Virus record (IMG/VR): IMGVR_UViG_3300047481_000152 | Location: 1 to 60,080 of that record | Reading direction: 5' to 3' (one strand) | Length of the DNA stretch: 60,080 nt | Origin: a virus | In this document: positions 18,901 to 28,393 of the stretch, piece by piece | Layout of the letters: each line of letters starts with the position of its first letter | Position numbering within the stretch: the stretch's first letter is position 1 | Notes under the pieces: generated by a model | Database searches by the model: none | What the model was told of the DNA's origin: nothing | The model's input: only the letters and a program-made list of their open reading frames with translations | Position numbers and translations under genes: made by a program

Positions 18901-21900
18901 TGGATTTACTTGTTCTGATGTAGCAAGTGCTATTACTACATTAGCATATCTTTATACTGATGTTTTATGCAATAAGACAGTAACCAATAGTCCTACCGTA
19001 GGAACTATGGAGGATGCTGGTTACCTCATCATGGCAAACGCGGACTTCATTGCTTCAGAAGCATCTGAGTTTGCCTATGCACAGTTCCCAGTCGTTGCAG
19101 CGTCGCTTACAGATGACCAGAAGAGAAAGTGTAAGAGAGATATTCGTTATATCCTTTCTGGACTGACAAGAGACCTTATTGGTGGTGGTAACAGTGGAAT
19201 TGTTACGGCAGCAGAATCATATTTTACAGGAAATACTTTATCTGGCATTCCATCGAATGAACTTGCTGCTACTCGTTCTGCATTTTCAAGAGCAAGAGAT
19301 CTTTCAATTCAGGCAATTCGTAACTGGAGTAATGGAACTGTTACTACAAGGACCGCAACAACTGCAACATATAACTCAACCAGTGGCGTTCTTACCGTAA
19401 CATTCCCAACTCCAACCACTCCAGTCACAACTGCACATAAATTAGCATTCAAAGAACGTGCATTAACATTTAGTTGTGCATCTGATGGTGGTGGAAACTT
19501 AGCAAGTCCTCAACCAACAGATAGAAACTATGGTAAGAGTTTATCAATTTCCAATGTAACAACTGGTGGTGGAAATCAAACGGTTACTGTTAATGTTGGT
19601 GCTGCTGGAACGGCAGCTGGCGTTGCTCATACATTTGTAAGTGCATTGGCAAATGGAGTTATCATTATCTACGATCCAGTAACTCCAACATACGAAACAA
19701 ACATCACAAGAGTAGAAGATTGGAACATTGCTCTATATGGTTCAAATCCACTTTGCGCTAACGTAGCATCTGCAATTACTACAGAATTTACAACTCTTGA
19801 TAACATTCTAGGTGGCACTGTTCTTCCTGGAGCAACAACAAAAACATATGGAACTTTATATGATCCAACGGTAACATATCCAACAGGTGTCATGATTGAC
19901 AATGATGGATATTATATTACACCAAGAGGAAGATGGGATGATCTTCCAATCATTGAAGCTTCTCCATACATTCAAAATGCTTCAGTAATCTCATTTAAAG
20001 GTGGAGGTGGATGTGAGGTTGATGGATCTAAAGTCAAACAACCAAACTGTCCTTTCCCTGGATTAGAAGCAGATGGTTCTGCAACTTATCCAAATCAAGG
20101 TAAATCAATGGTTGCGGCACAATTTACGATTGTGTCATTTGGTGGAACTGGTTACAAAATTGTAAAAGATGGATATACTCAGTTAGTTTCGGTATTCGTT
20201 CTCTTCTGTAAAGATGGAGTATTAGCAGAATCTGGTGGATATGTATCAATTACAAACGCCGCTACAAACTTTGGTATCTATGCTCTACGTGCTGTGGGTT
20301 ATAGAGAAAATGCTTATTCTTTTGATACTGGAATAATTACAAACGTAAGTGAAACAGTAACTGGAAGAACTATTCTAACAGTAGGAAGTCTTGGTAGAAA
20401 ACCATTAGAGCACTATGTTCTTAAAATCGATGGTTATACAAATCAAGGCGAATCAATCGAATACTTTATTGAAAAAGTAACATCCGCTTCTGTTGGACCT
20501 ATTTTCACTGCAACGTTTGAAGTCAATGCTGCTATGTTATTAACGAGAACTTCCGATGGAGCTCTCTTTAATTCTCCACTATCTGGTGCAGAATTTACAG
20601 GAAAAACTATAAAACTACATAGACCATCTATTGTTAATTCCTCTGGTCATACTTGGGAATTTGCTGGAGCAGGAACAAATTATAAAGCTCTACCAGAAAA
20701 TGGCGGTAAGAAGATCGAAGCATATGAGCAGGTATCGGAAAACTATGGTCGTGTTTATACATCTGGTACTGATGAACTTGGTGACTTCAAAGTAGGTTAT
20801 TTTGCTAAGATTGAGAACAGAACTGGTAACATTACATTTACTGGAACGGTTTCTATCTCAGAAGTTGAATTCCTCAAGCTAAAAGGTGGAGATGTTGTTG
20901 TTACTGGATTTACTTCTGATAACACCCTAGGCGGTGCTGCATCATCAAATAGTTTGCTTCCAACCCAAAAAGCAGTTAAAGATTATATCACAACTAACCT
21001 AGGAACATATATTAATAAACCATATTCAACCAATGCTGTTCCAAGAGCACTTGTTGAACTAACCGATAGCGGAAAGATTTCAATTGATCAAATCCCTGCC
21101 TTAAGACCATTCAGTGTGTATACTGTTGCCGACCAAGCAGAGAGATTAAAACTAGAAGGAGCACTTGCTGGTGACATTGCAATCGAGCAAGACACATCAA
21201 CATCGTATATTTTAAATAATGATTTAACAAGTCTATTCTTAGGATTTGCTGTCAATCAGGCACTTCAATTTACAATAAACAATCTCTTTGTTGGAACGCC
21301 AGGTGGAGGTCAAATTCAAGCAAAAGAGTATAGGCAAGGTGTAGTTTATCAAATCAATATTACAAATGGTGGAAGTGGTTATTCTAGTGCTCCTAGCGTA
21401 ACGTTTAGTGCTCCACAGCAAGGTGGTGGTGTTACCGCTACTGCAGTAGCGACAGTTGCTAATGGTCAGGTTACTACCATTACTATCACTGAGACTGGAG
21501 GATTGAAAGGTGGTAGAGGATATACTTCTGCCCCAACGATTACCATTGCTTCTCCTGGTGGAGCTGGAACAACTGCTACTGCAACATGTTTGATTGAGAG
21601 CAGATTGTATGGTAATATAACAAACAATATAAAGATAGTAGATATAGATACAATACAATCTTCCAATGGAACTCCAATAACTGTTGATATCAATCGTGTT
21701 GTAAATACTTCAGCATTTACAGCATCAAACTGGGTATCACTCTCCTCAAATCAAGTTGCGGCAGATCAAATTACTTCTGGTGTAATTGCCACAACAAGAC
21801 TAGCAAGTAATTCTGGTGCTGCTAACTCAACAACCTTCTTAAGAGGTGATCAAACATATGCGCCAGTTATCCAGTCTATCAAAGGTGTTGAAACAAGATA

Positions 21901-24841
21901 TTTTGTAAAGACTTCAAATCAGACAAATTCTGGTGGTCAGCAACTGTTCTTTACAGAAGCACAGGCAGCTACAATCCTAAAAGGTCATTCAATTACTGCG
22001 GCGCCAGTTAATGCTGGAATTGCTCCAGGAACAACGGTTACTTCTGTAACATTAAATGCTGGTTTATACACTGTCAATATCAATAATCCAACAACTGCAA
22101 ATATTCCTGTTGGAACAGTTATTGAATTTGGGAGAGCAGCATCTCCATTAGTTATTGATACTCCTGTCGCTCTTACAAATTACATTGCGAGCGTTATCAT
22201 TGTTAATAGTGGAACAGGATATACAAATGGAACTTATACCAATGTAACTCTCCAAGGAGGAGATGGTACTGGATGTAAAGCTGATATTGTTGTTTCTGGA
22301 AATGAAATCATTTCAGTTACAGTTACCGATGGTGGAACTGGTTATATTTCTGACTTCCTTGTTACTGGATTTTCGACAAGTCTTGGTGCTGGAAACTCGT
22401 TAGTTCTTTCCGCAAAAATTAATACAGTTCTTAAGTATTACGGTAATACTACTTTTGATGTCTCAAAGGTTTCAGATTCTGCAACTGATAGTTATTCCAC
22501 AGTCGGTGCAGCAAGATTTTTAAGATATCAAAACACAACTGATTTGCAGGCAGGATTTAACATCAATGCTGACGGTAATGGTTCTATTAGTCTTAAAACT
22601 GGGGCTTTAAGTGGATTGAATGCCGATAAATTGGATGGAGAACATGGTATTTTCTATCTAACTGGTTCAAACTTCGTTGATGGTAGTATCACCCCATCCA
22701 AGTTACTTGGTGGTCAAGAATATAGTATTAATATCAGCGGTATTGCAAGATCTGCAAATAGATTGAATTCCACTGATGAAGGATCGAATGATCCACTACC
22801 AATTAATTCTTCTGAAGGTGTAGTTGCACAATTAAGAAACAATTCTGCAAACGGATTGAATGATGGTGGTACAAGAAACCTAGTTCTAAATCTCAGAAAT
22901 GGTATTGATGCTACTTATGGTGGCGCAAGGCAATTAGCACTTACGGATAACAATAATCTTTGGATCCGTGGTTCTGGAACGGCACTAACACAATGGAGCA
23001 CTTGGTATAAAGTATGGACATCTGGAAATGATGCTTCTGCTGGTCAAGGTTCTGGTCCAGATGCTTTTAGATTGAACAATAAGGTACAAGAATATTATAA
23101 CACTGCTTATAATATCAATTATGGAACTCTATCAGATAATAGAATTCCATATTATCAAACTGCAAAAGCATTTGACGATAATTTAACTATTCGTTGGCAG
23201 AAAACACAAGTTGTATATGAATTTTATATTCCTGGTGTTCTATTAACTGGTGGAAGTGGAACATATCAAATTGGAAATACTCTGAAGTTATTCCAATCAA
23301 ACGGTGTTGAAAATGGTCAAGTTGTTGTTCTTGCAGTAACAAATAATTCAGCAACTGCAACAGATACAAGTCTTCGTTGGTCAATAATCAGAGGAAGATT
23401 AACGAGTGGTAGCATTAATGTTGGTGGAAATCCTTCCATCAAGATTGGATTGGATATTTCAAATAGCTCTGTATTTACTGATTATACTGGTAATACTGAG
23501 AATACAATTGAAGTTGCTAAATTGCAATCTACATCTGGAACTGCTCTCCTAAAATTAGGCAGAACAGACGGTGTTGCTTCAAACCCAGCTATTCATTTTA
23601 ACAGTAGTGCAACTACAGCAACAAACTACCACGTTGCAATGATTGCTTCTGGTGGAACTGCAACTGATGGTAGTGGAAGTCTTAATATTATTGCTGGAAC
23701 AAATAATGCTGTAACTATTAACAACAATGCTATTTGGAACGCTGGCAATATATCATTTAATACTGGTTTTACTGGAGCTAATTATAACACTGGAGCAAAT
23801 AGCACTGGTGTTATTAGAGATGCTAGCGGCAATGCTGCTTTCAACGGAATTACATTAGGAGCATCTGGAACTGGTGTTCTAACTGGATCTGCTTCTCTCA
23901 ACGTATTGAAGGCAGGCGATACGATGACAGGTCAGTTAAAGATTGCCTTCAATAGTGGTCTAGGTATTAGTGAAACTGGTGGAACTGGAGCAAGACTGAC
24001 GATTACTTCATCTGCTTCTGGTTCTATTCTAAATGTTGTTGATAACTCAGCACTAATCTTCCAAACCGACAGTGGCGTAGAGCAAGGTAGATTTAGGAAT
24101 AATGCTGCTGGTGGTGGATTGCTACTAACTACAAATCAAGCTGGTGGTGTTCCACTAACTCTCAATAGACAATGGGATGGTGGTAGATTACAATTCATTT
24201 ACAATAGTGATGCCACCACCAGAGGTGAAATTGGCATGACCTATGCTGGTGCCAATGGCAACATGTATTTGTGGATGGGAAGCAACCTAAACTCGACTGG
24301 AAGCGGTCACACAAATGCTACGCAAGGCAATTCGGCGTATTCTTCTTGGGTAACATATCACCATTCAAACTCTGATTACTATCAAGTTGGCAGAATTGCT
24401 AGTGGAACTTATACATCTGCTTTACATATCAATGGTAGCAGACAAGTTGGTATTAACACCACAACCAATACAACTTATAACCTACAAGTTAATGGTTCCT
24501 TCGCTGCTACTACCAAGTCATTCCGCATTTCTCACCCAACCAAAGAGAACCATGACCTTGTTTATGGTTCGTTGGAAGGACCAGAGCATGGCGTATATGT
24601 TCGTGGCAAGTCATCTGACGTTATTGAGTTACCTGATTACTGGGTTGCTCTTGTCGATGAAAACACCATCACCGTTCAACTCACTCCAATCGGCAATCAT
24701 ATGTCATGGGTAGAGAAGATTGAAGATAATAAGATCCTTATTGGTGGTGGCGAGGCATTCTACTTCGTTCAGGCAATGCGTAAGGATATCGAGAAGTTAG
24801 AGGTTGAAGTTGAGTTGCCTGTTGAGGAGGAGCAAGAGTGA
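15998..24841 (+). CDS. Giant tail fibre-like protein with beta-helix and SLEGPE C-terminus
   Basis: At 2,947 residues this is the largest protein in the window. In order it shows: GGxGY modules (bases 16155-16420); a short W/Y..NIYRV..TGTNAPIHTSG module; a parallel beta-helix/pectin-lyase-like stretch (bases 16870-17180, YVSEQIGDDANDGRS, NPISIPPDCSIVGDS); two copies of a helical module (18180-18780 and 19010-19240, with CRRDIGHFV / CKRDIRYIL); more GGxGY modules (21320-21600, 22190-22420); a fibre shaft; and a C-terminal head (SFRISHPTKENHDLVYGSLE, then ELPDYW) shared by many marine phage fibres. The C-terminal head probably contacts the host. Late promoter upstream. Confidence 0.8.
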   Translation: MSLEFNADKQYLKGTKPYVLGTSEFTIRAGTGASEKEVMRWQLDATQQLTRVGINRNGQQVEKITLTNTGGGYSSTPTVTISAPNLATGRQATASALINLGTVAAIIVDDPGNGYTSTPTVTISGGAGNGATATATLNSIEYELDVNGAIRTSTSIISDTARVINLDFVNLTTADGTFRAPYLKLYANNTGTSWLASTVVSKNTFRYFGDNIYRVNQDGTTGTNAPIHTSGEVANGTTILEHVGYRVNSPSLPHYGITGDGIFPRSITPLQGDRSNKIATTEYVLSLATNDVGGRIYVSEQIGDDANDGRSAVNPVRTIKRACQIATGTVGVRETVIISGGDYVEDNPISIPPDCSIVGDSLRIVNVRPLNGGKHMFKFADKNYITGITFRDRLDSAGNPIQTWDYACAFDDKQRIYYDSNSGGDYGRDFPIGYQIFGRQEYRITFSENTGNAQIAVGETIWGETNNANATVTNVFYNATTGASAYDTGYIDVVLNQNSNQLSTGDRFRYGGPAPSLGTFTQPWLANTSFPANVYLWTTGTSGNPGRVYLTTAAVTTGAATPSHTSGTVSNLLYIRDRLQFTSSTITSIRPEGEIVSKGEDLISQLPITRIDASVATYNTYGGVVIYTNPLVGASNVHNFKENEEIEIFGLPTSSPDLSWLNGKQRVYKIIEDADARSRRIVIAKEGNRVGFTQSNYAPLSAYVRSYSYYFTLSLLNSPYKFPITDYVSRRYQDACNLIRNNLEFIKDETYQIIEDEFSPNFTISSIVPTTGTGLDLGKVIVRITTSVPHGFYVSDNVTIKKTTFASGLLNGNYIVTNRVSSTVLEVQYTGTVATLGLTSGTTYNNAAIGTSSFIQRGFVIPSETKCRRDIGHFVNAIIMDLEYGGNYHVVEAAKRYRNNGVLGYVGNELAYTVRSLEVARRLCIYAMRNWRLEDGKYSQPTYTPKFSSLSRYFDLTVTEDTSGATTNGFTCSDVASAITTLAYLYTDVLCNKTVTNSPTVGTMEDAGYLIMANADFIASEASEFAYAQFPVVAASLTDDQKRKCKRDIRYILSGLTRDLIGGGNSGIVTAAESYFTGNTLSGIPSNELAATRSAFSRARDLSIQAIRNWSNGTVTTRTATTATYNSTSGVLTVTFPTPTTPVTTAHKLAFKERALTFSCASDGGGNLASPQPTDRNYGKSLSISNVTTGGGNQTVTVNVGAAGTAAGVAHTFVSALANGVIIIYDPVTPTYETNITRVEDWNIALYGSNPLCANVASAITTEFTTLDNILGGTVLPGATTKTYGTLYDPTVTYPTGVMIDNDGYYITPRGRWDDLPIIEASPYIQNASVISFKGGGGCEVDGSKVKQPNCPFPGLEADGSATYPNQGKSMVAAQFTIVSFGGTGYKIVKDGYTQLVSVFVLFCKDGVLAESGGYVSITNAATNFGIYALRAVGYRENAYSFDTGIITNVSETVTGRTILTVGSLGRKPLEHYVLKIDGYTNQGESIEYFIEKVTSASVGPIFTATFEVNAAMLLTRTSDGALFNSPLSGAEFTGKTIKLHRPSIVNSSGHTWEFAGAGTNYKALPENGGKKIEAYEQVSENYGRVYTSGTDELGDFKVGYFAKIENRTGNITFTGTVSISEVEFLKLKGGDVVVTGFTSDNTLGGAASSNSLLPTQKAVKDYITTNLGTYINKPYSTNAVPRALVELTDSGKISIDQIPALRPFSVYTVADQAERLKLEGALAGDIAIEQDTSTSYILNNDLTSLFLGFAVNQALQFTINNLFVGTPGGGQIQAKEYRQGVVYQINITNGGSGYSSAPSVTFSAPQQGGGVTATAVATVANGQVTTITITETGGLKGGRGYTSAPTITIASPGGAGTTATATCLIESRLYGNITNNIKIVDIDTIQSSNGTPITVDINRVVNTSAFTASNWVSLSSNQVAADQITSGVIATTRLASNSGAANSTTFLRGDQTYAPVIQSIKGVETRYFVKTSNQTNSGGQQLFFTEAQAATILKGHSITAAPVNAGIAPGTTVTSVTLNAGLYTVNINNPTTANIPVGTVIEFGRAASPLVIDTPVALTNYIASVIIVNSGTGYTNGTYTNVTLQGGDGTGCKADIVVSGNEIISVTVTDGGTGYISDFLVTGFSTSLGAGNSLVLSAKINTVLKYYGNTTFDVSKVSDSATDSYSTVGAARFLRYQNTTDLQAGFNINADGNGSISLKTGALSGLNADKLDGEHGIFYLTGSNFVDGSITPSKLLGGQEYSINISGIARSANRLNSTDEGSNDPLPINSSEGVVAQLRNNSANGLNDGGTRNLVLNLRNGIDATYGGARQLALTDNNNLWIRGSGTALTQWSTWYKVWTSGNDASAGQGSGPDAFRLNNKVQEYYNTAYNINYGTLSDNRIPYYQTAKAFDDNLTIRWQKTQVVYEFYIPGVLLTGGSGTYQIGNTLKLFQSNGVENGQVVVLAVTNNSATATDTSLRWSIIRGRLTSGSINVGGNPSIKIGLDISNSSVFTDYTGNTENTIEVAKLQSTSGTALLKLGRTDGVASNPAIHFNSSATTATNYHVAMIASGGTATDGSGSLNIIAGTNNAVTINNNAIWNAGNISFNTGFTGANYNTGANSTGVIRDASGNAAFNGITLGASGTGVLTGSASLNVLKAGDTMTGQLKIAFNSGLGISETGGTGARLTITSSASGSILNVVDNSALIFQTDSGVEQGRFRNNAAGGGLLLTTNQAGGVPLTLNRQWDGGRLQFIYNSDATTRGEIGMTYAGANGNMYLWMGSNLNSTGSGHTNATQGNSAYSSWVTYHHSNSDYYQVGRIASGTYTSALHINGSRQVGINTTTNTTYNLQVNGSFAATTKSFRISHPTKENHDLVYGSLEGPEHGVYVRGKSSDVIELPDYWVALVDENTITVQLTPIGNHMSWVEKIEDNKILIGGGEAFYFVQAMRKDIEKLEVEVELPVEEEQE
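21340..21580 (+). repeat. GGxGY module pair inside giant fibre gene
   Basis: Two adjacent copies of the glycine-rich beta module, with cores GGSGYSSAPSVTFSAP and GGRGYTSAPTITIASP. They closely match the copies in gp14 (33799-34010) and at the N-terminus of this same protein (16190-16400). Confidence 0.7.
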
Positions 24842-24852
24842 TGTTACTGACT

Positions 24853-24860
24853 TATAAATA
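24853..24860 (+). promoter_or_regulatory. Late promoter TATAAATA
   Basis: An exact TATAAATA lies in the 41-base gap after the giant fibre gene, 23 bases before the ATG at 24883. Confidence 0.75.
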
Positions 24861-24869
24861 CTCAATAAA

Positions 24870-24918
24870 AGGCGTATAACAAATGGCGAATTCTGATAAG
24901 GACATCCTTATAACGCCT
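24870..24918 (+). promoter_or_regulatory. Start-codon-enclosing hairpin
   Basis: AGGCGTATAA (24870-24879) can pair with TTATAACGCCT (24908-24918), leaving one bulged A. The loop contains the ATG at 24883, and the 5' arm overlaps the AAGG ribosome-binding bases. This could lower translation initiation. It is a visual prediction only. Confidence 0.35.
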
Positions 24919-26823
24919 AATATTGGTCAGGCGGCACTACCAGAAATTAAATTTGTTGGAACTGGAAACAGTCCTCGTTATATACGAGTAAATAATGATA
25001 ATAGCCTTGCGTTCCTGAACAACTCTGGAACGGAAAGATTTTCTATTAATGAAGATTTAGTAAGAACCAGTTTATCTGCCAGTGGTAACTATAGAGTTAG
25101 AAACAGTTCTGGAACAACATTATTTAATGTAACTAATAGTACAAATGCTATTGAAATAGGTGGTGCTGGAACTGGTATCGCAATGGTTGGTGGAACAACT
25201 ACAGCAACCTCTCCAAAACTAGCAATTGTCCAAGCAAGTGCTGGTTCAAGATATTCTCTACAAATTCAAACCACTGGCGGTATTGCTGATGGACAGTATG
25301 ATGGTATTGGATTTGTTCAAGGTGCTGCTGGTGCAACACCTTTGGGTGGTATTCGTTGTGAATTTAGAAACAGTGGTAGTCCAGATTTTGGATGGTATAC
25401 AAGGAGTGGCGGAAGCACTGAGAGTATAAAATTAAAATTATGGAACAGTGGTAACTTATCAATTGGAACTGCAGATCAAACAGAATATACTAGATTAAGT
25501 GTTCTAGGAGGTTCTGGTATTACAATTAGACCAGATACTTCATCTGCAAATAATCGTCATATCTATTTTAGACAAGCAGCTAATAATAATGGATTTGTCA
25601 TAAATCAAGATGATGCTTCTGTTGGTATGCTCTTCTTCAGAGCAATCAATAATGGATCAGAAACAAATCCTCTATTAACATTAGATAGACCAAATCAGAG
25701 AGTTGGTGTTGGAAATTTTAGCACAAGTTCTAGACCAGGATTTACACTAGATGTAAATGGAGATATTAATACTACTGGTCAATTTAGAAGAAATGGAGTA
25801 ATTTTTAATCCACTTCCCGCGCAAAGTGCATCAACAATTGGTGCTGCATTAAGATCAGATGGAACTAATGCATTCTGGGATATTGGCGGTGGTGGAAGCG
25901 GCGGAGGAACATCTGCTCTTCCATACGCCGCAGAAGACAGATATAGAGTTGGTTTCCAAATCACTCGCGGTTATGCAATGGCGGGATATAAAGATAGTAC
26001 ATCATATAAAAATGTTTGTTCTATCAATCATGCCAATAATACTTTAACAAATCATGGAGATCTTTTAACAAATGGTCAAGGTTATTGTGCTGGAGCACAA
26101 AATCTTTCCATGTTTGCATATGTTATGATCGCCGTAAATGGTGTTGGTGGAACTGGATCAACATGTTCTAAAATTAATATGAACACCAATGCAAATGCTG
26201 GTACTACCTCCATTAATAATAATAGATCTGCAACAAGTATAATGAGAAGAGATTTCAGATATGCATATGTATATGGAGGTGGAGATTCTAGACCAGATAG
26301 ATTTAATTTAAGTAATGATACTTCAGCGTTAGCTCCAAATGGCAATCCATCTGGAGATGAAAACAATCCAGCTGGAGGATATGGTGCTACTTATGGATGG
26401 TCTAAGAAGAATGGTGGGTATGCATATTCTTGGGCAAATGAGACATATGCTGCTTGGCCAAATAATCCTGGAACTGATGGATCCAATAAAACTATGAACG
26501 CTAGACATGGTTATAATTATTGGAATACAGGAGGAGGATATAGGACATCAGCAAATTTCTCCAAGAGAAGTTCATTTACTGGATCTGAAGCTACTCAAGT
26601 TGGTAAGTTTGAATGTGGAGAAGAAACATTCCACACTGGTATGAATAGAGGTTATATGTGTGGTATGTATGATGGAGCACAGAAAAACACTGGAGCAGTT
26701 TTAAATTATGCTGCTGAAACATTTACAGCAGATGCAAATATAAACAGAGTAGGACCACCTGGATCGGCATCTGGAGCTGGTGCTGAATTTGGCACGGTTC
26801 TAGCAGGTTACGACGGAGTATAA
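24883..26823 (+). CDS. Fibre-like virion structural protein
   Basis: A 646-residue protein. The N-terminus (MANSDKDILITPNIGQ) and shaft-like segments (YRVRNSSGTTLFNV, SRPGFTLDVNGDINTTGQF) are typical of phage fibre proteins. A glycine hinge (GGGGSGGGTS) follows near residue 340. The C-terminal half has ITRGYAMAGYKDSTSYKNV, YCAGAQNLSMFAYV and RGYMCGMYDGAQKN, a WD/kelch-like beta pattern seen in cyanophage virion proteins. Several cysteines and aromatic residues in this domain suit a receptor-binding head. It is probably one of the host-contact fibres. Expressed from the exact late promoter upstream. Confidence 0.7.
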   Translation: MANSDKDILITPNIGQAALPEIKFVGTGNSPRYIRVNNDNSLAFLNNSGTERFSINEDLVRTSLSASGNYRVRNSSGTTLFNVTNSTNAIEIGGAGTGIAMVGGTTTATSPKLAIVQASAGSRYSLQIQTTGGIADGQYDGIGFVQGAAGATPLGGIRCEFRNSGSPDFGWYTRSGGSTESIKLKLWNSGNLSIGTADQTEYTRLSVLGGSGITIRPDTSSANNRHIYFRQAANNNGFVINQDDASVGMLFFRAINNGSETNPLLTLDRPNQRVGVGNFSTSSRPGFTLDVNGDINTTGQFRRNGVIFNPLPAQSASTIGAALRSDGTNAFWDIGGGGSGGGTSALPYAAEDRYRVGFQITRGYAMAGYKDSTSYKNVCSINHANNTLTNHGDLLTNGQGYCAGAQNLSMFAYVMIAVNGVGGTGSTCSKINMNTNANAGTTSINNNRSATSIMRRDFRYAYVYGGGDSRPDRFNLSNDTSALAPNGNPSGDENNPAGGYGATYGWSKKNGGYAYSWANETYAAWPNNPGTDGSNKTMNARHGYNYWNTGGGYRTSANFSKRSSFTGSEATQVGKFECGEETFHTGMNRGYMCGMYDGAQKNTGAVLNYAAETFTADANINRVGPPGSASGAGAEFGTVLAGYDGV

Positions 26824-26825
26824 AA

Positions 26826-27578
26826 ATGAGAAAGTATTATCTAACAAATTCAAAAGAAGTAGCAAAATTATTTTCGTTTAAACCTCACGGCGAAATTTTA
26901 AATTGGCAGTTTTTCTCGGTAAATCAAATCGATAGTGAAAGAGTGAAAGAATTAGCTCCTCGTCATATTGAAGTAGAGAAAGACATTGCTGTCTGGGGAA
27001 TGAGATCTTGGGGAGAAACCAGAGATGAAGTAACTGTATATAATACAGACATTGAAATTGTAAGTGAATTTGAGGGATTTGAAATCATTGCCACTGATCC
27101 AGAAAATTCACAAGGAAAAGTAAAAATTCCATTCACAGATAAAAGAAAAGATCTAGTAATATCGGCAATGAAATTAGTTGCCAAGGTTATGATTGAAGAA
27201 GAGTATGATAATAAATATAGAAGATATCTTTCAAAAACTTCATTTTTAGAGAGAGAATGCTGGAAGTATCAACTCGAAGATGTATCGTTTAGAGATACCC
27301 TCGCAGAGTTAAAAGGAAAAGAAAAAGAAGAATTTGAAAATGTTGTAATTGCAAATAGTATTAGTTATGAAGACTATGTAAAAGGTTTATACATAGAGTG
27401 TCAGGCATTAAAGCAAGAATTTTACAATTGCGAAAATATTTCGGAATTGAGTATTCTATTTGAAGATAAATTTAATCTTCCAATGCAATCACATCTTGCT
27501 ATCAAACTTGGTAGAGAGATTGTTAATGCCGATGAACCAAATACAAGAACAAATGTTGGAATTGGTTTGAATTTTTAA
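26826..27578 (+). CDS. Unrecognised protein, possible fibre assembly factor
   Basis: A 250-residue soluble protein that starts two bases after the fibre gene and so is probably co-translated with it. The N-terminal half is mixed alpha/beta (KPHGEILNWQFFSVNQID, IAVWGMRSWGETRDEV). The C-terminal half is helical and charged, with ERECWKYQLEDVSFRDTL, which faintly recalls the W..YR..L pattern of tail fibre assembly proteins. There is no signal peptide, membrane segment or catalytic motif. Position directly after a fibre gene suits a chaperone, but this is inference. Confidence 0.6.
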   Translation: MRKYYLTNSKEVAKLFSFKPHGEILNWQFFSVNQIDSERVKELAPRHIEVEKDIAVWGMRSWGETRDEVTVYNTDIEIVSEFEGFEIIATDPENSQGKVKIPFTDKRKDLVISAMKLVAKVMIEEEYDNKYRRYLSKTSFLERECWKYQLEDVSFRDTLAELKGKEKEEFENVVIANSISYEDYVKGLYIECQALKQEFYNCENISELSILFEDKFNLPMQSHLAIKLGREIVNADEPNTRTNVGIGLNF

Positions 27579-27595
27579 GTTTATTTTAAATTGCC

Positions 27596-28393
27596 ATGTC
27601 AGATGAAAAAAAATTGGATGTAGAAACTATAAAAAATATTGCTCGTAGATGGGCGTCAGGAATGTCTGATGAGCAATGTGATATGTATGTTATTCATTCT
27701 CAAGTTACAAAAGATAGACAAGTAAAACAGTGTCTATTGGAAATCGAAAATAGATGCCACAATCTAGCAAAACTAGATATTGAAAAGAGAAGACATGATA
27801 TAAACTATAAAAAACTTCAAGAAAAATTGGGCACAGAAAAAGATCCATATGAAAAAGATCTTCTTCAACTTGAATTGGATAGCATGGATTTAGATTATGA
27901 TGTTTTTAATAGAAGAAAAATTACTCAAGAAAAAGAAATTCAATCATTTTTTAAATGGTTAATTGAACAAGGATTTACAGCAGAAGAATTGGAGAAAAGA
28001 TTGGAATATGATCCAGAAGAAGAAAGAAAATACTGGATTGCCAGAATGGGCAAACAAGCAGCTATGGATGTTGTATTCCAAGGAAGGATTGGAACTGGCA
28101 ATCTAGACTCTATTGCTATGATGAAGGAGCAGGATCAGCAGGCAATTTTAGAAATTGCAATGCAGTATTCTGCATTATATAACGTTAGCGTCAATAAAAT
28201 TCAACAGAAACTTGTTCCATATATTCAAGCATTAGAAGAAAGTTCTACAGGAGCATTACCAACTTTTCATGGAATTGATGAAAACTTAGAAATAGGTTTG
28301 TTGAGTGAATTAAAAACTATTAAAGGTGAATTGAATGGAACCAAATCTTCATCCCCAAGTCTTCAGCTTACCTATAAACCCCAAGCTTCCTGA
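27596..28393 (+). CDS. Unrecognised helical protein
   Basis: A 265-residue, highly charged, mostly helical protein (MSDEKKLDVETIKNIARRWA; long Glu/Lys-rich central helices; FFKWLIEQGFTAEELEKRLE; QQAILEIAMQYSALYNVSV). It has no recognised domain. Its 3' end overlaps the next gene by 59 bases, and the last 20 residues (SSSPSLQLTYKPQAS) look unstructured, as if the tail were shaped by the overlapping reading frame. It may act with the preceding gene near the fibres, but no function can be assigned. Confidence 0.6.
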   Translation: MSDEKKLDVETIKNIARRWASGMSDEQCDMYVIHSQVTKDRQVKQCLLEIENRCHNLAKLDIEKRRHDINYKKLQEKLGTEKDPYEKDLLQLELDSMDLDYDVFNRRKITQEKEIQSFFKWLIEQGFTAEELEKRLEYDPEEERKYWIARMGKQAAMDVVFQGRIGTGNLDSIAMMKEQDQQAILEIAMQYSALYNVSVNKIQQKLVPYIQALEESSTGALPTFHGIDENLEIGLLSELKTIKGELNGTKSSSPSLQLTYKPQAS

